Part shown: positions 36,002 to 47,555 of the stretch, in pieces
Numbering within the stretch: the first letter of the stretch is position 1
How the letters are laid out: each line of letters opens with the position of its first letter
Made by a program: the position numbers and the translations under genes
The notes under the pieces: generated by a model
Database searches by the model: none
Told to the model about the DNA's origin: nothing
What the model saw: only the letters and a program-made list of their open reading frames with translations
Source: Pseudomonadota bacterium
GTDB taxonomy: Bacteria; Pseudomonadota; Alphaproteobacteria; Rhizobiales; Xanthobacteraceae
Assembly (NCBI GenBank): GCA_023423415.1
Contig: JAFAFP010000158.1
Coordinates: forward strand, 1-64,000
Length of the DNA: 64,000 bases
Direction: 5' to 3'

Positions 36002-36355
36002 ATGGCGGCAAAAACCAAGACAAAGGCGGCTGCAAAGTCGACAGCAAAGAAGACAGCGGCTCCGAAGGCTGCGGCAGCGGGCAAGGTCACGCTGAAGCAG
36101 ATCGCGGCGGTTCTTGCTGAAGATCACGAACTGACCAAGAAGCAGGGCGAGGCGATGCTCAACGATTTCGTTGCGATCGTCACCAAGCACCTCAAGAAGG
36201 GCGATCGTATTCGTCTCACCGGTCTCGGCATCCTGCAGGTCCGCAAGCGCGCTGCGCGTATGGGCCGCAACCCGGCAACCGGCGAAGCCATCAAGATCAA
36301 GGCGAGCAAGAAGATTGCCTTCCGCGCCGCCAAAGAACTGAAAGAATCGGTCTAA
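36002..36355 (+). CDS. HU family DNA-binding protein with Lys/Ala-rich N-terminal tail
   Basis: 117 residues. Residues 1-28 are a lysine/alanine/threonine-rich tail like histone H1 ends (MAAKTKTKAAAKSTAKKTAA then PKAAAAGK); the rest is an HU/IHF fold: KVTLKQIAAVLAEDHELTKK, MLNDFVAIVTKHLKKGDRIR, LTGLGILQVRKRAARMGRNP with the proline-containing minor-groove arm, and ATGEAIKIKASKKIAFRAAK. A compact-nucleoid or architectural role is likely. It is monocistronic and followed by two palindromic repeats. Confidence 0.92.
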   Translation: MAAKTKTKAAAKSTAKKTAAPKAAAAGKVTLKQIAAVLAEDHELTKKQGEAMLNDFVAIVTKHLKKGDRIRLTGLGILQVRKRAARMGRNPATGEAIKIKASKKIAFRAAKELKESV

Positions 36356-36381
36356 TCGATCGCACCTCTTTCTGACGTGTC

Positions 36382-36456
36382 ATGCGCGGGCCTGACCCGC
36401 GCATCCATTGTCAAAGAAGTTCTTTCAAGATGGATTGCCGGGAGGCGCCCGGCAAT
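36382..36456. repeat. two palindromic repeats after the HU gene
   Basis: ATGCGCGGG-CCTGA-CCCGCGCAT (36382-36404, perfect 9-bp arms) and ATTGCCGGG-AGGCG-CCCGGCAAT (36434-36456, perfect 9-bp arms), the second followed by GACAA. Typical REP-like intergenic hairpins of Bradyrhizobiaceae-type genomes, between converging HU and MFS genes. Confidence 0.65.
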
Positions 36457-36493
36457 GACAAGGATGAGGGCCTCGCACCCTACTGTGAGGCCG

Positions 36494-37954
36494 TCACCCG
36501 GCCCGTTGGTCGGATGTTTCGCCGGCCGCGATCGGCTCGGCTTTGACTGCGGTAGCTTCGGCTTTTGCCGGTACACGCCCCGACATTTCCGCACCTGCAT
36601 CGGCGGGCAATCGCCAGAATAGCAGCGCCGAAGACGCCGAAATCGCTGCAACCACGAGAAATGCTGGCGTGAAGTCGGCCGGCTCAAGAACGGCGGCGCC
36701 GCGCCACCTCATCGACAGTTCCACCAACAGTGCCCCGACCGCGACGCCGGTCGAGATCGACAATTGTTGACCGACCGATGCCAGTGCCGTTGCACGGCTC
36801 ATGCGGCGCGCATCAATGTCAGCGTAGGCAATGGTGTTGACCGCAGTGAATTGCAGCGCGCGGAAGAAGCCGCCGATCAGCAGGATCGTGGTCAGCACGG
36901 CCACCGGCATGCCGGGCCGGAAGATCGCGCAGGCGGCGATGAAGGCTGCGCTGATAACTGCATTCACAATCATCACACGTTTGAAGCCGTAGCGTTCAAT
37001 GGTGCGGGATGCGACCGTTTTCATGCCGATGGCGCCAATGGCGCCCGCGAAGGTGACAAGTCCTGACTGAAACGGAGTCATGCCGAAGCCGAACTGCAAC
37101 ATCAGCGGAAGAAGAAACGGCAGCGCCCCGATGCCGAGACGGAACAGAAAGCCGCCGACGACGCTGGCGTGGAATGTCGGAATGCGCAGCAGCGAGAAAT
37201 CAAGGATCGGTGCAGGGACTGTCCTTGAATAGAAGACATATGCAGTCATGGCGACCGCGCCGACGCCGATCAGCGCAACGACGATTGGCCACGGAAGCAT
37301 ATCGAGTCCGGCGACTGATAAGCCGAAGGCAAGACCGGCAACGCCGATGCCAGCCAGCACCATGCCAATGCCATCGAACGGTTCCTGATGCTCGGCCGGC
37401 ACCGGATCGATATAGAGCGTCACCAGGACGATGCCGATCAGCCCGATCGGAATGTTGATGATGAAGATCCAGTGCCACGACGCGTAGGTCGTGATGAAGC
37501 CGCCAAGCGGCGGGCCGACGACAGGACCGATCAGGGCAGGGATCGTCACCCAGGCCATGGCGTTGACGAGTTCGCGCTTCTCGATCGTGCGCACCAGGAC
37601 GAGCCGCCCTACCGGCGTCATCATCGCGCCGCCGATGCCCTGAATGATGCGTGCGACCACAAAGCCTTCGAGCGATGAGGCGAGCGCGCAGCCGATCGAT
37701 CCCAGCATGAAAACAGCGATGGCGGCCCGAAACACGGTGCGGGCGCCAAATCGGTCGGCGGTCCAGCCACTCGCGGGAATGAAAACGGCGAGCGAGAGCA
37801 GATAGGATGTGACGGCGAGCTTCAGCGCCAATGGATTGGTGCCGATATCGGCTGCGATCGCGGGCAGCGAGGTCGCGATCACCGTAGAGTCGAGATTCTC
37901 CATGAACAGGGCGCAAGCCACGATGAGCGGGACGAGGCGGGGGTGGTGTTTCAT
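36494..37954 (-). CDS. MFS transporter, DHA2 (EmrB/QacA-like) family
   Basis: 486 residues with about 14 membrane segments. Visible: the N-terminal motif LDSTVIATSLPAIAADIG (DHA2 motif D1), WTADRFGARTVFRAAIAVFM (motif A), GIGGAMMTPVGRLVLVRTI (motif B) and ALIGPVVGPPLGGFITTYAS (motif C, antiporter). Exports drugs or small organics in exchange for protons. No membrane-fusion partner gene is adjacent. The C-terminal tail after the last helix is charged and Ala/Glu-rich. Convergent with the HU gene; regulation unknown. Confidence 0.9.
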   Translation of the reverse strand: MKHHPRLVPLIVACALFMENLDSTVIATSLPAIAADIGTNPLALKLAVTSYLLSLAVFIPASGWTADRFGARTVFRAAIAVFMLGSIGCALASSLEGFVVARIIQGIGGAMMTPVGRLVLVRTIEKRELVNAMAWVTIPALIGPVVGPPLGGFITTYASWHWIFIINIPIGLIGIVLVTLYIDPVPAEHQEPFDGIGMVLAGIGVAGLAFGLSVAGLDMLPWPIVVALIGVGAVAMTAYVFYSRTVPAPILDFSLLRIPTFHASVVGGFLFRLGIGALPFLLPLMLQFGFGMTPFQSGLVTFAGAIGAIGMKTVASRTIERYGFKRVMIVNAVISAAFIAACAIFRPGMPVAVLTTILLIGGFFRALQFTAVNTIAYADIDARRMSRATALASVGQQLSISTGVAVGALLVELSMRWRGAAVLEPADFTPAFLVVAAISASSALLFWRLPADAGAEMSGRVPAKAEATAVKAEPIAAGETSDQRAG

Positions 37955-38141
37955 GAAGCTTTCTAACGGTTCGGCGAAGACCGGCTTTCTTTATTTAAGC
38001 CTGCTCAATAACCCAACATCTTGCGCTGGTGGCTGACATTCCTACATCGAATGGCTGCAAGATGGCTTGCGAGCGAATGCCGGACGGCATCGGAACACAG
38101 ACTGGACAGCATCATCCTGCTGGAATTTGGAGAGACCCTGA

Positions 38142-38396
38142 ATGATCTACGTTCTCGCGTTTTTCCTGCCGCCGCTGGCGTTGTTGCTCAACGGCCAGGT
38201 CTTCGCGGCTGTTTTCAACGCTGTCTTGTTCGTGCTGTTCCTGGTGCTGGGGCTGTTGTCCCTTTCGCCCTGGTTGTGGGCGATTGCGCCCGCGCACGCG
38301 ATCATCGCGATCTACATGCGGCGCGAAGATCGTCGGCATCGCGAGATCGTCGATGCGATCGAGAAGCATGGCGCGCCTCCCAGTTGGAGGCGGTAA
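38142..38396 (+). CDS. small membrane protein, two hydrophobic segments
   Basis: 84 residues. MIYVLAFFLPPLALLLNGQV resembles the start of the YqaE/Pmp3 group, then a second helix AVLFVLFLVLGLLSLSPWLW, then a cytosolic-type basic tail ending YMRREDRRHREIVDAIEKHG. No strong ribosome site (GAGAG about 9 bases upstream). Pmp3-like proteins affect membrane potential or salt stress in other organisms; the assignment here is only by resemblance. Convergent with an aminoglycoside-kinase-like gene. Confidence 0.7.
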   Translation: MIYVLAFFLPPLALLLNGQVFAAVFNAVLFVLFLVLGLLSLSPWLWAIAPAHAIIAIYMRREDRRHREIVDAIEKHGAPPSWRR

Positions 38397-38423
38397 CCGC
38401 AACAGTGCGACGTCGCGCGCGCA

Positions 38424-39254
38424 TCAGCCGCGCGCGATCTCTGCCGCAGCAATCTCCATAATCTTCAAAGCGAGGTCTGCCGGCTGGTTGTCTTCCAGTG
38501 ACCAGAGCGCCGACAGGCCTGAGTAGGCCAGGATCCACTTCAGCAGCCGCGTGCGTTCGATACGCGCGGCCTTTGCAACAACGTGCGCTTGACGCGCGAG
38601 ACGACCAGGCGACGTCGCGACTGGCGCGTTGCGCTCGAAACAGATCGCATCAGGATTGCAGAAGATATTGGCGTAATCGAAACAGCGGTCGCCGAACAGC
38701 CGCTTCGGATCGATTGCAAGCCATCCCTTCGCACCGAAATCCAGCACATTGCCGTGATGCAGGTCGCCGTGCAGAACCGCGATCTCTTGCTGGTCGGCGA
38801 GCAGCGCGCGCGCCGTATCGCTTGCTTGCTGAACCACGCCGCCATGTGACGGGGCGGCATGCAGCAATGCCTCGAACCATCGTTCGAGCGGGATCAGTTC
38901 AGGCAGTGCCTTTGAACGCGGAGCATGCAGCCGGTCGGCAATCGCACAGATGATGCGGCTGGCTTCGTCGTCTTCGCCTGCGCGAGCCAGCGTTTCGAGC
39001 GATCGCGTGCCGGTGGCGCGTTCCATCAGAAGAGCATCGCCGTCATGCGCCAGCACGGAGGCCGCGCCATCGCCATCCCACCAGACCATCAGGCCGCTGC
39101 CGAAGCGCTCTTCCTTTTCCAACGCGATCTTCAGCATGGCGGGAACGCCACGTTGCCGGACGGCTAGCAACCGGCTGCTTGGCGTGACGATCGGGTCGCC
39201 GTCCGGTGTCAGCGACCAGCGCCGGAGGTGGGTTTGAAAGGGTGCGAGGGTCAT
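38424..39254 (-). CDS. APH(6)/hydroxyurea phosphotransferase-family kinase
   Basis: 276 residues. Protein-kinase-like fold of the aminoglycoside/hydroxyurea antibiotic resistance kinase family (StrB-like). Visible: the ATP-binding lysine region AMLKIALEKEERFGSGLMVW, the catalytic loop VLHGDLHHGNVLDFGAKGWL (H-G-D-x-H-x-x-N), and AIDPKRLFGDRCFDYANIFC with the metal-binding D. ATG 39254 is set by the fold start. Most environmental members act on unknown small molecules, so streptomycin resistance should not be assumed. Confidence 0.82.
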   Translation of the reverse strand: MTLAPFQTHLRRWSLTPDGDPIVTPSSRLLAVRQRGVPAMLKIALEKEERFGSGLMVWWDGDGAASVLAHDGDALLMERATGTRSLETLARAGEDDEASRIICAIADRLHAPRSKALPELIPLERWFEALLHAAPSHGGVVQQASDTARALLADQQEIAVLHGDLHHGNVLDFGAKGWLAIDPKRLFGDRCFDYANIFCNPDAICFERNAPVATSPGRLARQAHVVAKAARIERTRLLKWILAYSGLSALWSLEDNQPADLALKIMEIAAAEIARG

Positions 39255-39588
39255 GGACAGAACGGGGGTGGCGGCGGGGCGCAGGGAGCGGCGCGGCACG
39301 TCACAATGATGTGAATAAGCAGGCGCGCCGCGGCGATGACGCCCGATCAGTTCCATGTCCGTCACGGGGCTTCACTGTCACGGGCTTGGGAAATAGACTG
39401 ATTTCCTACAAAATTTGAGCGTCTGCGGCAATTGTCTTATCCCGCGGAGCAAGTCTGCCTGTGCGGAAATGGCGCTCCTAACTTTGTTAACTCTACCCGT
39501 CGAACTGGACGGGAATTTACCTCGATTTTTGGAACAAATTTCGCGCCAAGGTATTTAGGGGCGATATCCGGGCGCCAAAGGAATTGGC
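39255..39588. other. divergent intergenic region before the hybrid kinase
   Basis: About 334 bases, A/T-richer than its surroundings towards the right end. It contains an inverted repeat CCCGTC (39496-39501) / GACGGG (39508-39513) about 80 bases before the kinase start. I see no small gene with a ribosome site. Confidence 0.5.
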
Positions 39589-41154
39589 ATGTCTAACGAT
39601 GAGCTGGCCAAACCAGCGGTTACGAGGGATTTATTCGAAAGCGAACGCCGGTTCCGGCTTCTGGTGGAGGGAGTCGTCGATTACGCGATCTACATGCTGG
39701 GCCCGGACGGTCGTATCATCAATTGGAACGCCGGCGCGGAACGCATCAAGGGATATCACGCAACCGAAATTATTGGCGCGCATTTCAGCAAGTTTTACAC
39801 GCCGGAGGACCGCGAAGCGGGCATGCCGGCGAAATCGCTTGAGACTGCGGCTCGGTACGGAAAATTCGAAGCTGAAGGCTGGCGGATGCGCAAGGACGGC
39901 ACTCGTTTCATGGCCTCCGTTGTCATCGACGCCATTTATGAAAACGGTGAATTGATCGGCTTCGCCAAGATCACGCGCGACATCACCGAACGGCGCAATT
40001 CCCAGATCGCACTCGACAAGATCCAGCGGCAACTGGCCGAAGCACAGAAGATGGATGCGCTCGGCCATCTGACTGGCGGCGTGGCCCACGATTTCAACAA
40101 TCTTCTGATGATCGTGTCCGGCCATGTGCGGACGATCAAGAAGGCGCTGAGCGATGATCCCAAGCTTGAACGTACGGTGCAGGCGATCGAACTGGCAACG
40201 CAGCGCGGTGCTTCGCTGACGCGGCAATTGCTGACCTTCTCGCGCCGGCAGAGCGTCAATCCGCAGACGGTTGATATTGCGGCGCGGATCACAGCGATCG
40301 AGCAGGTGCTCAAGAGCGGACTGGGCAACGGCGGCGTCCAACTCGTCTTTGATGTTGCGCCGGATGCCTGGCCGATCACGGTGGATGTCAGCGAGTTGGA
40401 GATCGCGTTGGTCAACCTGGTCGTCAACGCGCGCGATGCAATGCCCAAAGGCGGAACCGTCACACTGTCGGTCAAAAACTGTCATCACCCGGATGCCTTC
40501 GAGGGCGACTGTGTCGCCCTGTCGGTTCAGGACATGGGGGTCGGCATCCCGGAAGACGTTGTTGGAAGGATCTTCGATCCTTTCTTCACGACCAAGCCAG
40601 TCGGCAAGGGCACCGGCCTCGGATTATCGCAGGTCCACGGCTTTGCGCATCAGGCCGGCGGTACGGTGAAGGTGTCGAGCACGCTCGGCGCGGGCACAAC
40701 GATGACAGTGTATCTTCCGCGCGCGACCGGTTGCGTTCTGAGCGAGAATGAGCTCAGCGCTCCGGATCCCGCTCCCCAGACTGGCATGGTTCTTCTGGTC
40801 GAGGACAATCCCGATGTTGCGATCGTGAGTACCGAACTTCTGAACCAGCTCGGCTATTCCGTTCGTTGGGTACCGGATGCAGCCACGGCGCTTCAGGAGA
40901 TCGAAAGCAATCGCTTCGATGTGGTGTTCAGCGACATCGTTATGCCTGGCACGATGGATGGGCTCGGGCTCGCCAAAACGATCCGCGAGAAATACCCAAC
41001 TCTGCCCATTCTCCTTGTTACCGGCTACAGCCATGCGGTGAGCAACGGGTACAGTGAAATTCCAATTCTGCGAAAGCCGTATCAGCTCCACGAACTTAGT
41101 CGTGCGTTAACGACGCTGGTCGCCCGCAGCGCTCCCCAACGACAAACTGCCTGA
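39589..41154 (+). CDS. PAS-domain hybrid sensor histidine kinase
   Basis: 521 residues, no membrane segment, so a cytosolic sensor. PAS domain at about 20-140 ([20 protein letters not shown], ending [12 protein letters not shown]). HisKA region with phospho-His167 in [12 protein letters not shown]; HATPase with N-box VNARDAMP (280-286), G1 [11 protein letters not shown]-box [13 protein letters not shown] and G2 [12 protein letters not shown]-terminal receiver: [10 protein letters not shown], phospho-Asp449 in [10 protein letters not shown], and K in ILRKPYQL. GGxxHDFNN kinases of this kind often respond to light, redox or starvation. No cognate output regulator is adjacent. Confidence 0.93.
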   Translation: MSNDELAKPAVTRDLFESERRFRLLVEGVVDYAIYMLGPDGRIINWNAGAERIKGYHATEIIGAHFSKFYTPEDREAGMPAKSLETAARYGKFEAEGWRMRKDGTRFMASVVIDAIYENGELIGFAKITRDITERRNSQIALDKIQRQLAEAQKMDALGHLTGGVAHDFNNLLMIVSGHVRTIKKALSDDPKLERTVQAIELATQRGASLTRQLLTFSRRQSVNPQTVDIAARITAIEQVLKSGLGNGGVQLVFDVAPDAWPITVDVSELEIALVNLVVNARDAMPKGGTVTLSVKNCHHPDAFEGDCVALSVQDMGVGIPEDVVGRIFDPFFTTKPVGKGTGLGLSQVHGFAHQAGGTVKVSSTLGAGTTMTVYLPRATGCVLSENELSAPDPAPQTGMVLLVEDNPDVAIVSTELLNQLGYSVRWVPDAATALQEIESNRFDVVFSDIVMPGTMDGLGLAKTIREKYPTLPILLVTGYSHAVSNGYSEIPILRKPYQLHELSRALTTLVARSAPQRQTA

Positions 41155-41201
41155 ACCCGCGCGCAAGCGCAGCGGGTCCAAGTATTGCAAACACGTCGAT
41201 A

Positions 41202-41609
41202 TCAGCCGTGATCGGCGCGCTTGACGCCGATCCATTGCAGGATTGCGAAACCGCCGACCGTCACCGCCTGCATGATGACGAATGCCGAGCCGATGAGCGT
41301 CGGTGCGACCCATCCCGAGGCGAGCAGCACGAAACTGTCGACCGCCCACATCGCGTTATAGGCGATGATGGCCAGCGTCGCAGTGCGCGAGGGCACCTCG
41401 CGGAGACCGACGAACAGCACGATGGCCGCGAAGGGCAGGAGGCTCAGTCCGGCAATGCGCATCAGAGCCACCGGTAAACCGAGGAGGCCGGTGAGGTAAT
41501 CTGCGCCGACCGTCAGCAGAAGTCCTGTCGCTGCGCTGGCGACCGCATCGGCTTGCAGCGCGCGGCGAACGAACAGGTGGGCATCAGCCTTCTGGATCGT
41601 GGTCGTCAT
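41202..41609 (-). CDS. integral membrane protein, four predicted helices
   Basis: 135 residues. Starts MTTTIQKADAHLFVRRALQA; hydrophobic segments at about 22-42 (AVASAATGLLLTVGADYLTG), 50-70, 78-98 and 105-125. A GAAGGAG site 7 bases before the ATG at 41609 decides the start. No family recognised with confidence. It is divergent from an XRE regulator with about 126 bases between, so it is probably that regulator's target. Confidence 0.78.
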   Translation of the reverse strand: MTTTIQKADAHLFVRRALQADAVASAATGLLLTVGADYLTGLLGLPVALMRIAGLSLLPFAAIVLFVGLREVPSRTATLAIIAYNAMWAVDSFVLLASGWVAPTLIGSAFVIMQAVTVGGFAILQWIGVKRADHG

Positions 41610-41735
41610 CGTCTTTCTCCTTCGGTGGGCCAGCCAGGGCGGCCGGTGTTGTCGCGACCATGCAGCGGCATCGGATGTGGGTCGATTACCTCGGAGGTCA
41701 TGGAAATCGACCGGCGCCGCCGGTAACGTCGAAGA

Positions 41736-44134
<2,399 letters not shown>

Positions 44135-44144
44135 TCTTGCTTAT

Positions 44145-44224
44145 CCCTCCCCTTTAGGGGAGGGTGGCGCCCGCAGCCAAGCTGACGCAGTCAGCGTGAC
44201 TTGGCTGCGAGGCGCCGGGTGGGG
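44145..44224 (+). repeat. left compound palindrome flanking the DUF559 gene
   Basis: CCCTCCCC-TTTA-GGGGAGGG (44145-44164), then a large hairpin closed by GGCGCC (44166-44171 / 44211-44216) with inner arms GCAGCCAAG/CTTGGCTGC and GCTGAC/GTCAGC, then GGGTGGGG. The same architecture appears in inverted orientation at 44570-44613. Confidence 0.8.
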
Positions 44225-44230
44225 TGCGGC

Positions 44231-44635
44231 ATGGCGATCGAGCGTGCCAGGCAGTTGCGGAAGTCGATGACTCGACAAGAAGTCAGACTTTGGGCGCGTT
44301 TGCGGACTTTGCGTGAGCTCGGATTTCATTTTCGCAGACAATCACCAATCGAACGATACATTGTTGATTTCGAATGCCGGAGAGCGCGGCTCGTGGTGGA
44401 GCTGGACGGCGGGCAGCATAATCACGATGAACAAGTCAAGCGTGACCATACGCGAAGCGAAGATCTGAAGCGGCTAGGCTACATGACACTGCGTTTCTGG
44501 AATCACGAAATCGATCAGAATATCGAAGGGGTGCTGCACACAATTCACACCGTGTTGCTTGACCGCTTACCCCACCCGGCCGCTGCGCGGCCACCCTCCC
44601 CTGAAGGGGAGGGAGGACGGAACCAGCGACCATGA
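44231..44635 (+). CDS. DUF559 (Vsr-like endonuclease fold) protein
   Basis: 134 residues. Small PD-(D/E)XK-related protein. Visible: ARQLRKSMTRQEVRLWARLR at the start, FHFRRQSPIERYIVDFECRR with Asp46, and LVVELDGGQHNHDEQVKRDH with Glu57, Asp59 and His63, an apparently complete active site. C-terminal residues 114-128 are encoded by the right-hand palindrome. Flanking inverted copies of a compound palindrome suggest a mobile or mobilised unit. The stop overlaps the ATG of the next gene (ATGA). The biochemical role of DUF559 is unknown to me. Confidence 0.82.
   Translation: MAIERARQLRKSMTRQEVRLWARLRTLRELGFHFRRQSPIERYIVDFECRRARLVVELDGGQHNHDEQVKRDHTRSEDLKRLGYMTLRFWNHEIDQNIEGVLHTIHTVLLDRLPHPAAARPPSPEGEGGRNQRP
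44570..44613 (-). repeat. right compound palindrome flanking the DUF559 gene
   Basis: Read on the minus strand: CCCTCCCC-TTCA-GGGGAGGG, T, GGCCGC-GCA-GCGGCC, GGGTGGGG. This matches the left copy's order of parts but with a shorter central hairpin, and points in the opposite direction, so the two face inward around the DUF559 reading frame. Confidence 0.8.
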
Positions 44636-45654
44636 CCGACACCGCCCGCCGCTTCGTGCTTAGCTCACGCCCAATCGGCGAGCCGAAAACATCCGATCTG
44701 CAGCTTGAGGAGTTTGCCGTGCCGTCGCCCGGCCAGGGCGAGGTCTTGCTGAGCACGCTGTTCCTGTCGCTCGATCCGTACATGCGCGGCCGCATGAGCG
44801 ACGCCAAGTCCTACGCGGCGCCGGTCCCGCTGGGCGGGGTGATGGAAGGCGGCACGGTCAGCGAAGTGATTGCATCGAACAATCCGAAGTTCTCTGTTGG
44901 CGACATCGTGCTCGGCCGTACGGGGTGGCAGACGCATTCGCTCTCGGATGGCGCAAACCTGCGCAAGGTGGACCCATCGCTCGCTCCGATCTCGACGGCG
45001 CTTGGCGTGCTTGGCATGCCCGGCATGACGGCCTATGCGGGCTTGCTCGAAGTGGGGAAACCAAAGGTGGGCGAGACGCTTGTCGTTGCGGCGGCGTCAG
45101 GGGCGGTGGGGTCGGTTGTAGGGCAGATCGCCAGGATCAAAGGCCTGCGTGTCGTCGGCATTGCCGGTGGTCCGGACAAATGCCGTTACGTGAAGGACGA
45201 ACTTGGCTTCGACGACTGCATCGATCATCGTGCACCGGATCTGCCCGCGCGGCTGGCGGCTGCCTGTCCGAACGGGATCGATATCTATTTCGAGAATGTC
45301 GGCGGCGCTGTTCTTGATGCAGTGCTGCCGTTGCTGAACACATTCGCGCGTGTTCCGATTTGTGGAACCATCGCGCACTATAACGACACCGCGCCGCCAC
45401 CCGGCCCCGACAAGCTGCCGGCGGTCTGGCGCATGATCCTGACCAAGCGTCTGACAGTGCGTGGATTGCTCGTCACCGACTTCGCGGCGTTGCATGATGA
45501 TTTCCTGCGCGACGTTTCCGGATGGATGAAGGAGGGTCGCATCAAGTATCGCGAAGACATCGTCGATGGCTTTGAAAATGCGCCGCGCGCTTTGATCGGC
45601 CTTTTACGCGGTGAGAATTTCGGCAAGCTTCTCGTACGCGTTGCTGAGAACTGA
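44632..45654 (+). CDS. NADP-dependent alkenal/enone reductase (CurA/leukotriene B4 dehydrogenase-like)
   Basis: 340 residues of the medium-chain dehydrogenase/reductase superfamily, zinc-free type. Visible: LSLDPYMRGRMSDAKSYAAP (CurA-group signature), GVLGMPGMTAYAGLLEVGKP, VVAAASGAVGSVVGQIARIK (glycine-rich cofactor loop), YFENVGGAVLDAVLPLLNTF, and the NADP-contact K in DKCRYVK. Reduces the C=C bond of enals and enones with NADPH. Its ATG overlaps the DUF559 stop; MAPEG follows 13 bases after. Confidence 0.9.
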   Translation: MTDTARRFVLSSRPIGEPKTSDLQLEEFAVPSPGQGEVLLSTLFLSLDPYMRGRMSDAKSYAAPVPLGGVMEGGTVSEVIASNNPKFSVGDIVLGRTGWQTHSLSDGANLRKVDPSLAPISTALGVLGMPGMTAYAGLLEVGKPKVGETLVVAAASGAVGSVVGQIARIKGLRVVGIAGGPDKCRYVKDELGFDDCIDHRAPDLPARLAAACPNGIDIYFENVGGAVLDAVLPLLNTFARVPICGTIAHYNDTAPPPGPDKLPAVWRMILTKRLTVRGLLVTDFAALHDDFLRDVSGWMKEGRIKYREDIVDGFENAPRALIGLLRGENFGKLLVRVAEN

Positions 45655-45667
45655 TTGGGGGAACGTC

Positions 45668-46096
45668 ATGTCGGTGCAGATGATCTTGCTGCCCTTGTTT
45701 GTCCAGGTTCTGCTGACGATTGCGCTGGGCATGAACATGGCGCTGAAGCGTCGCAGCGCCTTCGCGTCAGGCGGAACGCGCTGGCAGGACATCGCCTTGC
45801 GCGAGCAGAAGTGGCCGAGGGAGGCGACACAGGCCGCGAACGCCTTCGCCAACCAGTTCGAAATCCCGGTGCTGTTCTATGTGCTCACGATCCTGGCGCT
45901 GATCACCAAGCAGGCCGATCTGCTGTTTGTGTTGCTGGCCTGGATCTTTGTGATTACGCGTGTGCTGCATGCCGGCGTATTCGTCACCAGCAATCACGTG
46001 CCGTCGCGCGGTGCGATCTTCGGTATTGGTGTGCTCATCCTCATCATCATGTGGGTGATCTATATTATTCGCATTCTCACGCTGCCTTGGGTATAG
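45668..46096 (+). CDS. MAPEG family membrane protein
   Basis: 142 residues with four predicted helices. Starts MSVQMILLPLFVQVLLTIAL; ANAFANQFEIPVLFYVLTIL contains the N-x-F-E-I-P pattern of the bacterial MAPEG group, followed by VLLAWIFVITRVLHAGVFVT and SNHVPSRGAIFGIGVLILII. MAPEG members are glutathione-dependent or eicosanoid-type membrane enzymes; the bacterial role is unclear. GGGGGA lies 7 bases upstream of the ATG. Probably co-transcribed with the preceding reductase gene. Confidence 0.9.
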   Translation: MSVQMILLPLFVQVLLTIALGMNMALKRRSAFASGGTRWQDIALREQKWPREATQAANAFANQFEIPVLFYVLTILALITKQADLLFVLLAWIFVITRVLHAGVFVTSNHVPSRGAIFGIGVLILIIMWVIYIIRILTLPWV

Positions 46097-46104
46097 GGTC
46101 GGCT

Positions 46105-46199
46105 ATTCCGGGGTGCCGCGAAGCTTCGCGTCCGGAATGAATCGCCGCATGAATGTGTGAATGGATACCGGGTCCGGCGCTTTCGCGCCGTCCCGTAAT
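46105..46199. repeat. two REP-like palindromes between MAPEG and RsmB-like genes
   Basis: First copy 46105-46138: ATTCCGG, CGCGAAGCTTCGCG, CCGGAAT. Second copy 46165-46199: ATACCGGG, CGGCGC-TTTC-GCGCCG, CCCGTAAT. Same outline as the copies at 4824 and 10541. The second ends only 11 bases before the next start codon and could influence its translation. Confidence 0.7.
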
Positions 46200-46210
46200 G
46201 ATGGAATAAG

Positions 46211-47509
46211 ATGACCCCTGCTGCCCGTATCTCTGCCGCGATCGAGGTTCTTGCCGACATCGAGACGCGCCGTCGCCCGGCCTCCGATGCATTGAAGGAT
46301 TGGGGACTGTCGCATCGCTTTGCCGGTTCCGGCGATCGCGCGGCGATTGCGGGCCTTGTGTACGATGCGCTGCGTCGCCGTGCGTCGAGCGCTTCCGTCA
46401 TGGGAGAGGCAACGCCACGGGCAAACATTCTTGGCATGCTACGGCTAGAGCGCAAACTCGATGTGGATGGGATTGCGGCGCTGTTCAGCGGCGCGCGTTT
46501 CGCGCCTGAGCCGATGAGTGACACCGAACGCGAGCGCGTGGCTTCGGCGAGCCTCGATGGTGCCGCGCCGCATATCGCCGGCGATTACCCGGAATGGCTT
46601 GATGCAAGCTTCGCCACCGTATTCGGCGAGGCGCGGACGGAGGAACTGGCGGCCCTCGCCGAGCGAGCCCCGCTTGATCTGCGGGTCAACACGCTGAAGG
46701 CAGAACGTGAGAAAGTCTCTGCCGAACTCAGCGAATACAATCCGCAGAATACCGATTGGTCGCCGCTCGGTCTGCGGATCCGCGTTGCGCCCGACGCCAA
46801 GAGCCCGGCGATCCAGTCGGAGCCCGACTTCATCAAGGGCGGAATCGAAATCCAGGACGAGGGCTCGCAGCTCGCGGCCCTGTTCTCCGCCGCTCGGCCC
46901 GGCGAGCAGGTGGTTGACCTTTGCGCCGGCGCGGGCGGCAAGACGCTGGCGCTGGCGGCATTGATGGAAAATACCGGCCAGATCTTCGCCACCGACACCG
47001 ACAAGCGCCGCCTGTCGCCGATCCATGCCCGGCTGGAGCGCGCCGGTGTCCGCAACGTCCAGGTCCGCACCCCGCGCGGCGCGGCGGAAACCCTGGACGA
47101 TCTCAAGGGCGCGATCGACCTTGTCCTGATCGACGCGCCGTGCACCGGCACCGGCTCCTGGCGCCGCAACCCGGACGCCAAATGGCGCATGCGACCCGGC
47201 GCATTGGAAATCCGGCAGAAGGACCAGGCAGCGGTGCTCGACCGCGCCGTGCCGCTGCTCAAGCCCGATGGCCGCATCGCCTACATCACATGTTCGGTGC
47301 TGGATGAGGAAAACGGCGCACAAATCCGCGCCTTTCTGGGCCGTCACCCCGCCTTTTCCGTGGAAAAGCCCGATCAGGTCGCGGCGGTCTTGGGCGAGCG
47401 CGGCTATCTATTCGCCAAGGCGGCCCTTATCTCGGCGGAGGGGTTGCTAATGACCCCGCGCCGCACCGGAACCGACGGATTTTTCGTCAGCGTCCTGCGG
47501 CAAACCTAG
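46211..47509 (+). CDS. RsmB/NOP-family RNA (cytosine-5) methyltransferase
   Basis: 432 residues. N-terminal NusB-like/PUA-type region, then a SAM-dependent methyltransferase: [40 protein letters not shown] (motif I), [20 protein letters not shown] (motif IV with Cys), and [20 protein letters not shown] (motif VI, catalytic Cys). E. coli RsmB modifies C967 of 16S rRNA. No good ribosome site: the palindrome is right upstream. The guaB...rsmB-like...guaA order is a recurring one in relatives. Confidence 0.9.
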   Translation: MTPAARISAAIEVLADIETRRRPASDALKDWGLSHRFAGSGDRAAIAGLVYDALRRRASSASVMGEATPRANILGMLRLERKLDVDGIAALFSGARFAPEPMSDTERERVASASLDGAAPHIAGDYPEWLDASFATVFGEARTEELAALAERAPLDLRVNTLKAEREKVSAELSEYNPQNTDWSPLGLRIRVAPDAKSPAIQSEPDFIKGGIEIQDEGSQLAALFSAARPGEQVVDLCAGAGGKTLALAALMENTGQIFATDTDKRRLSPIHARLERAGVRNVQVRTPRGAAETLDDLKGAIDLVLIDAPCTGTGSWRRNPDAKWRMRPGALEIRQKDQAAVLDRAVPLLKPDGRIAYITCSVLDEENGAQIRAFLGRHPAFSVEKPDQVAAVLGERGYLFAKAALISAEGLLMTPRRTGTDGFFVSVLRQT

Positions 47510-47555
47510 CCTTTCCGCCGCTCGACAGACTCTTTCTCCACCTCTAAAAGCCGCC

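Noticed and set aside
38424..39254. APH(6)-like kinase as a streptomycin resistance gene
   Set aside because: Only the family fold is visible; no mobile element or resistance cassette context, and environmental homologues are common with unknown substrates.
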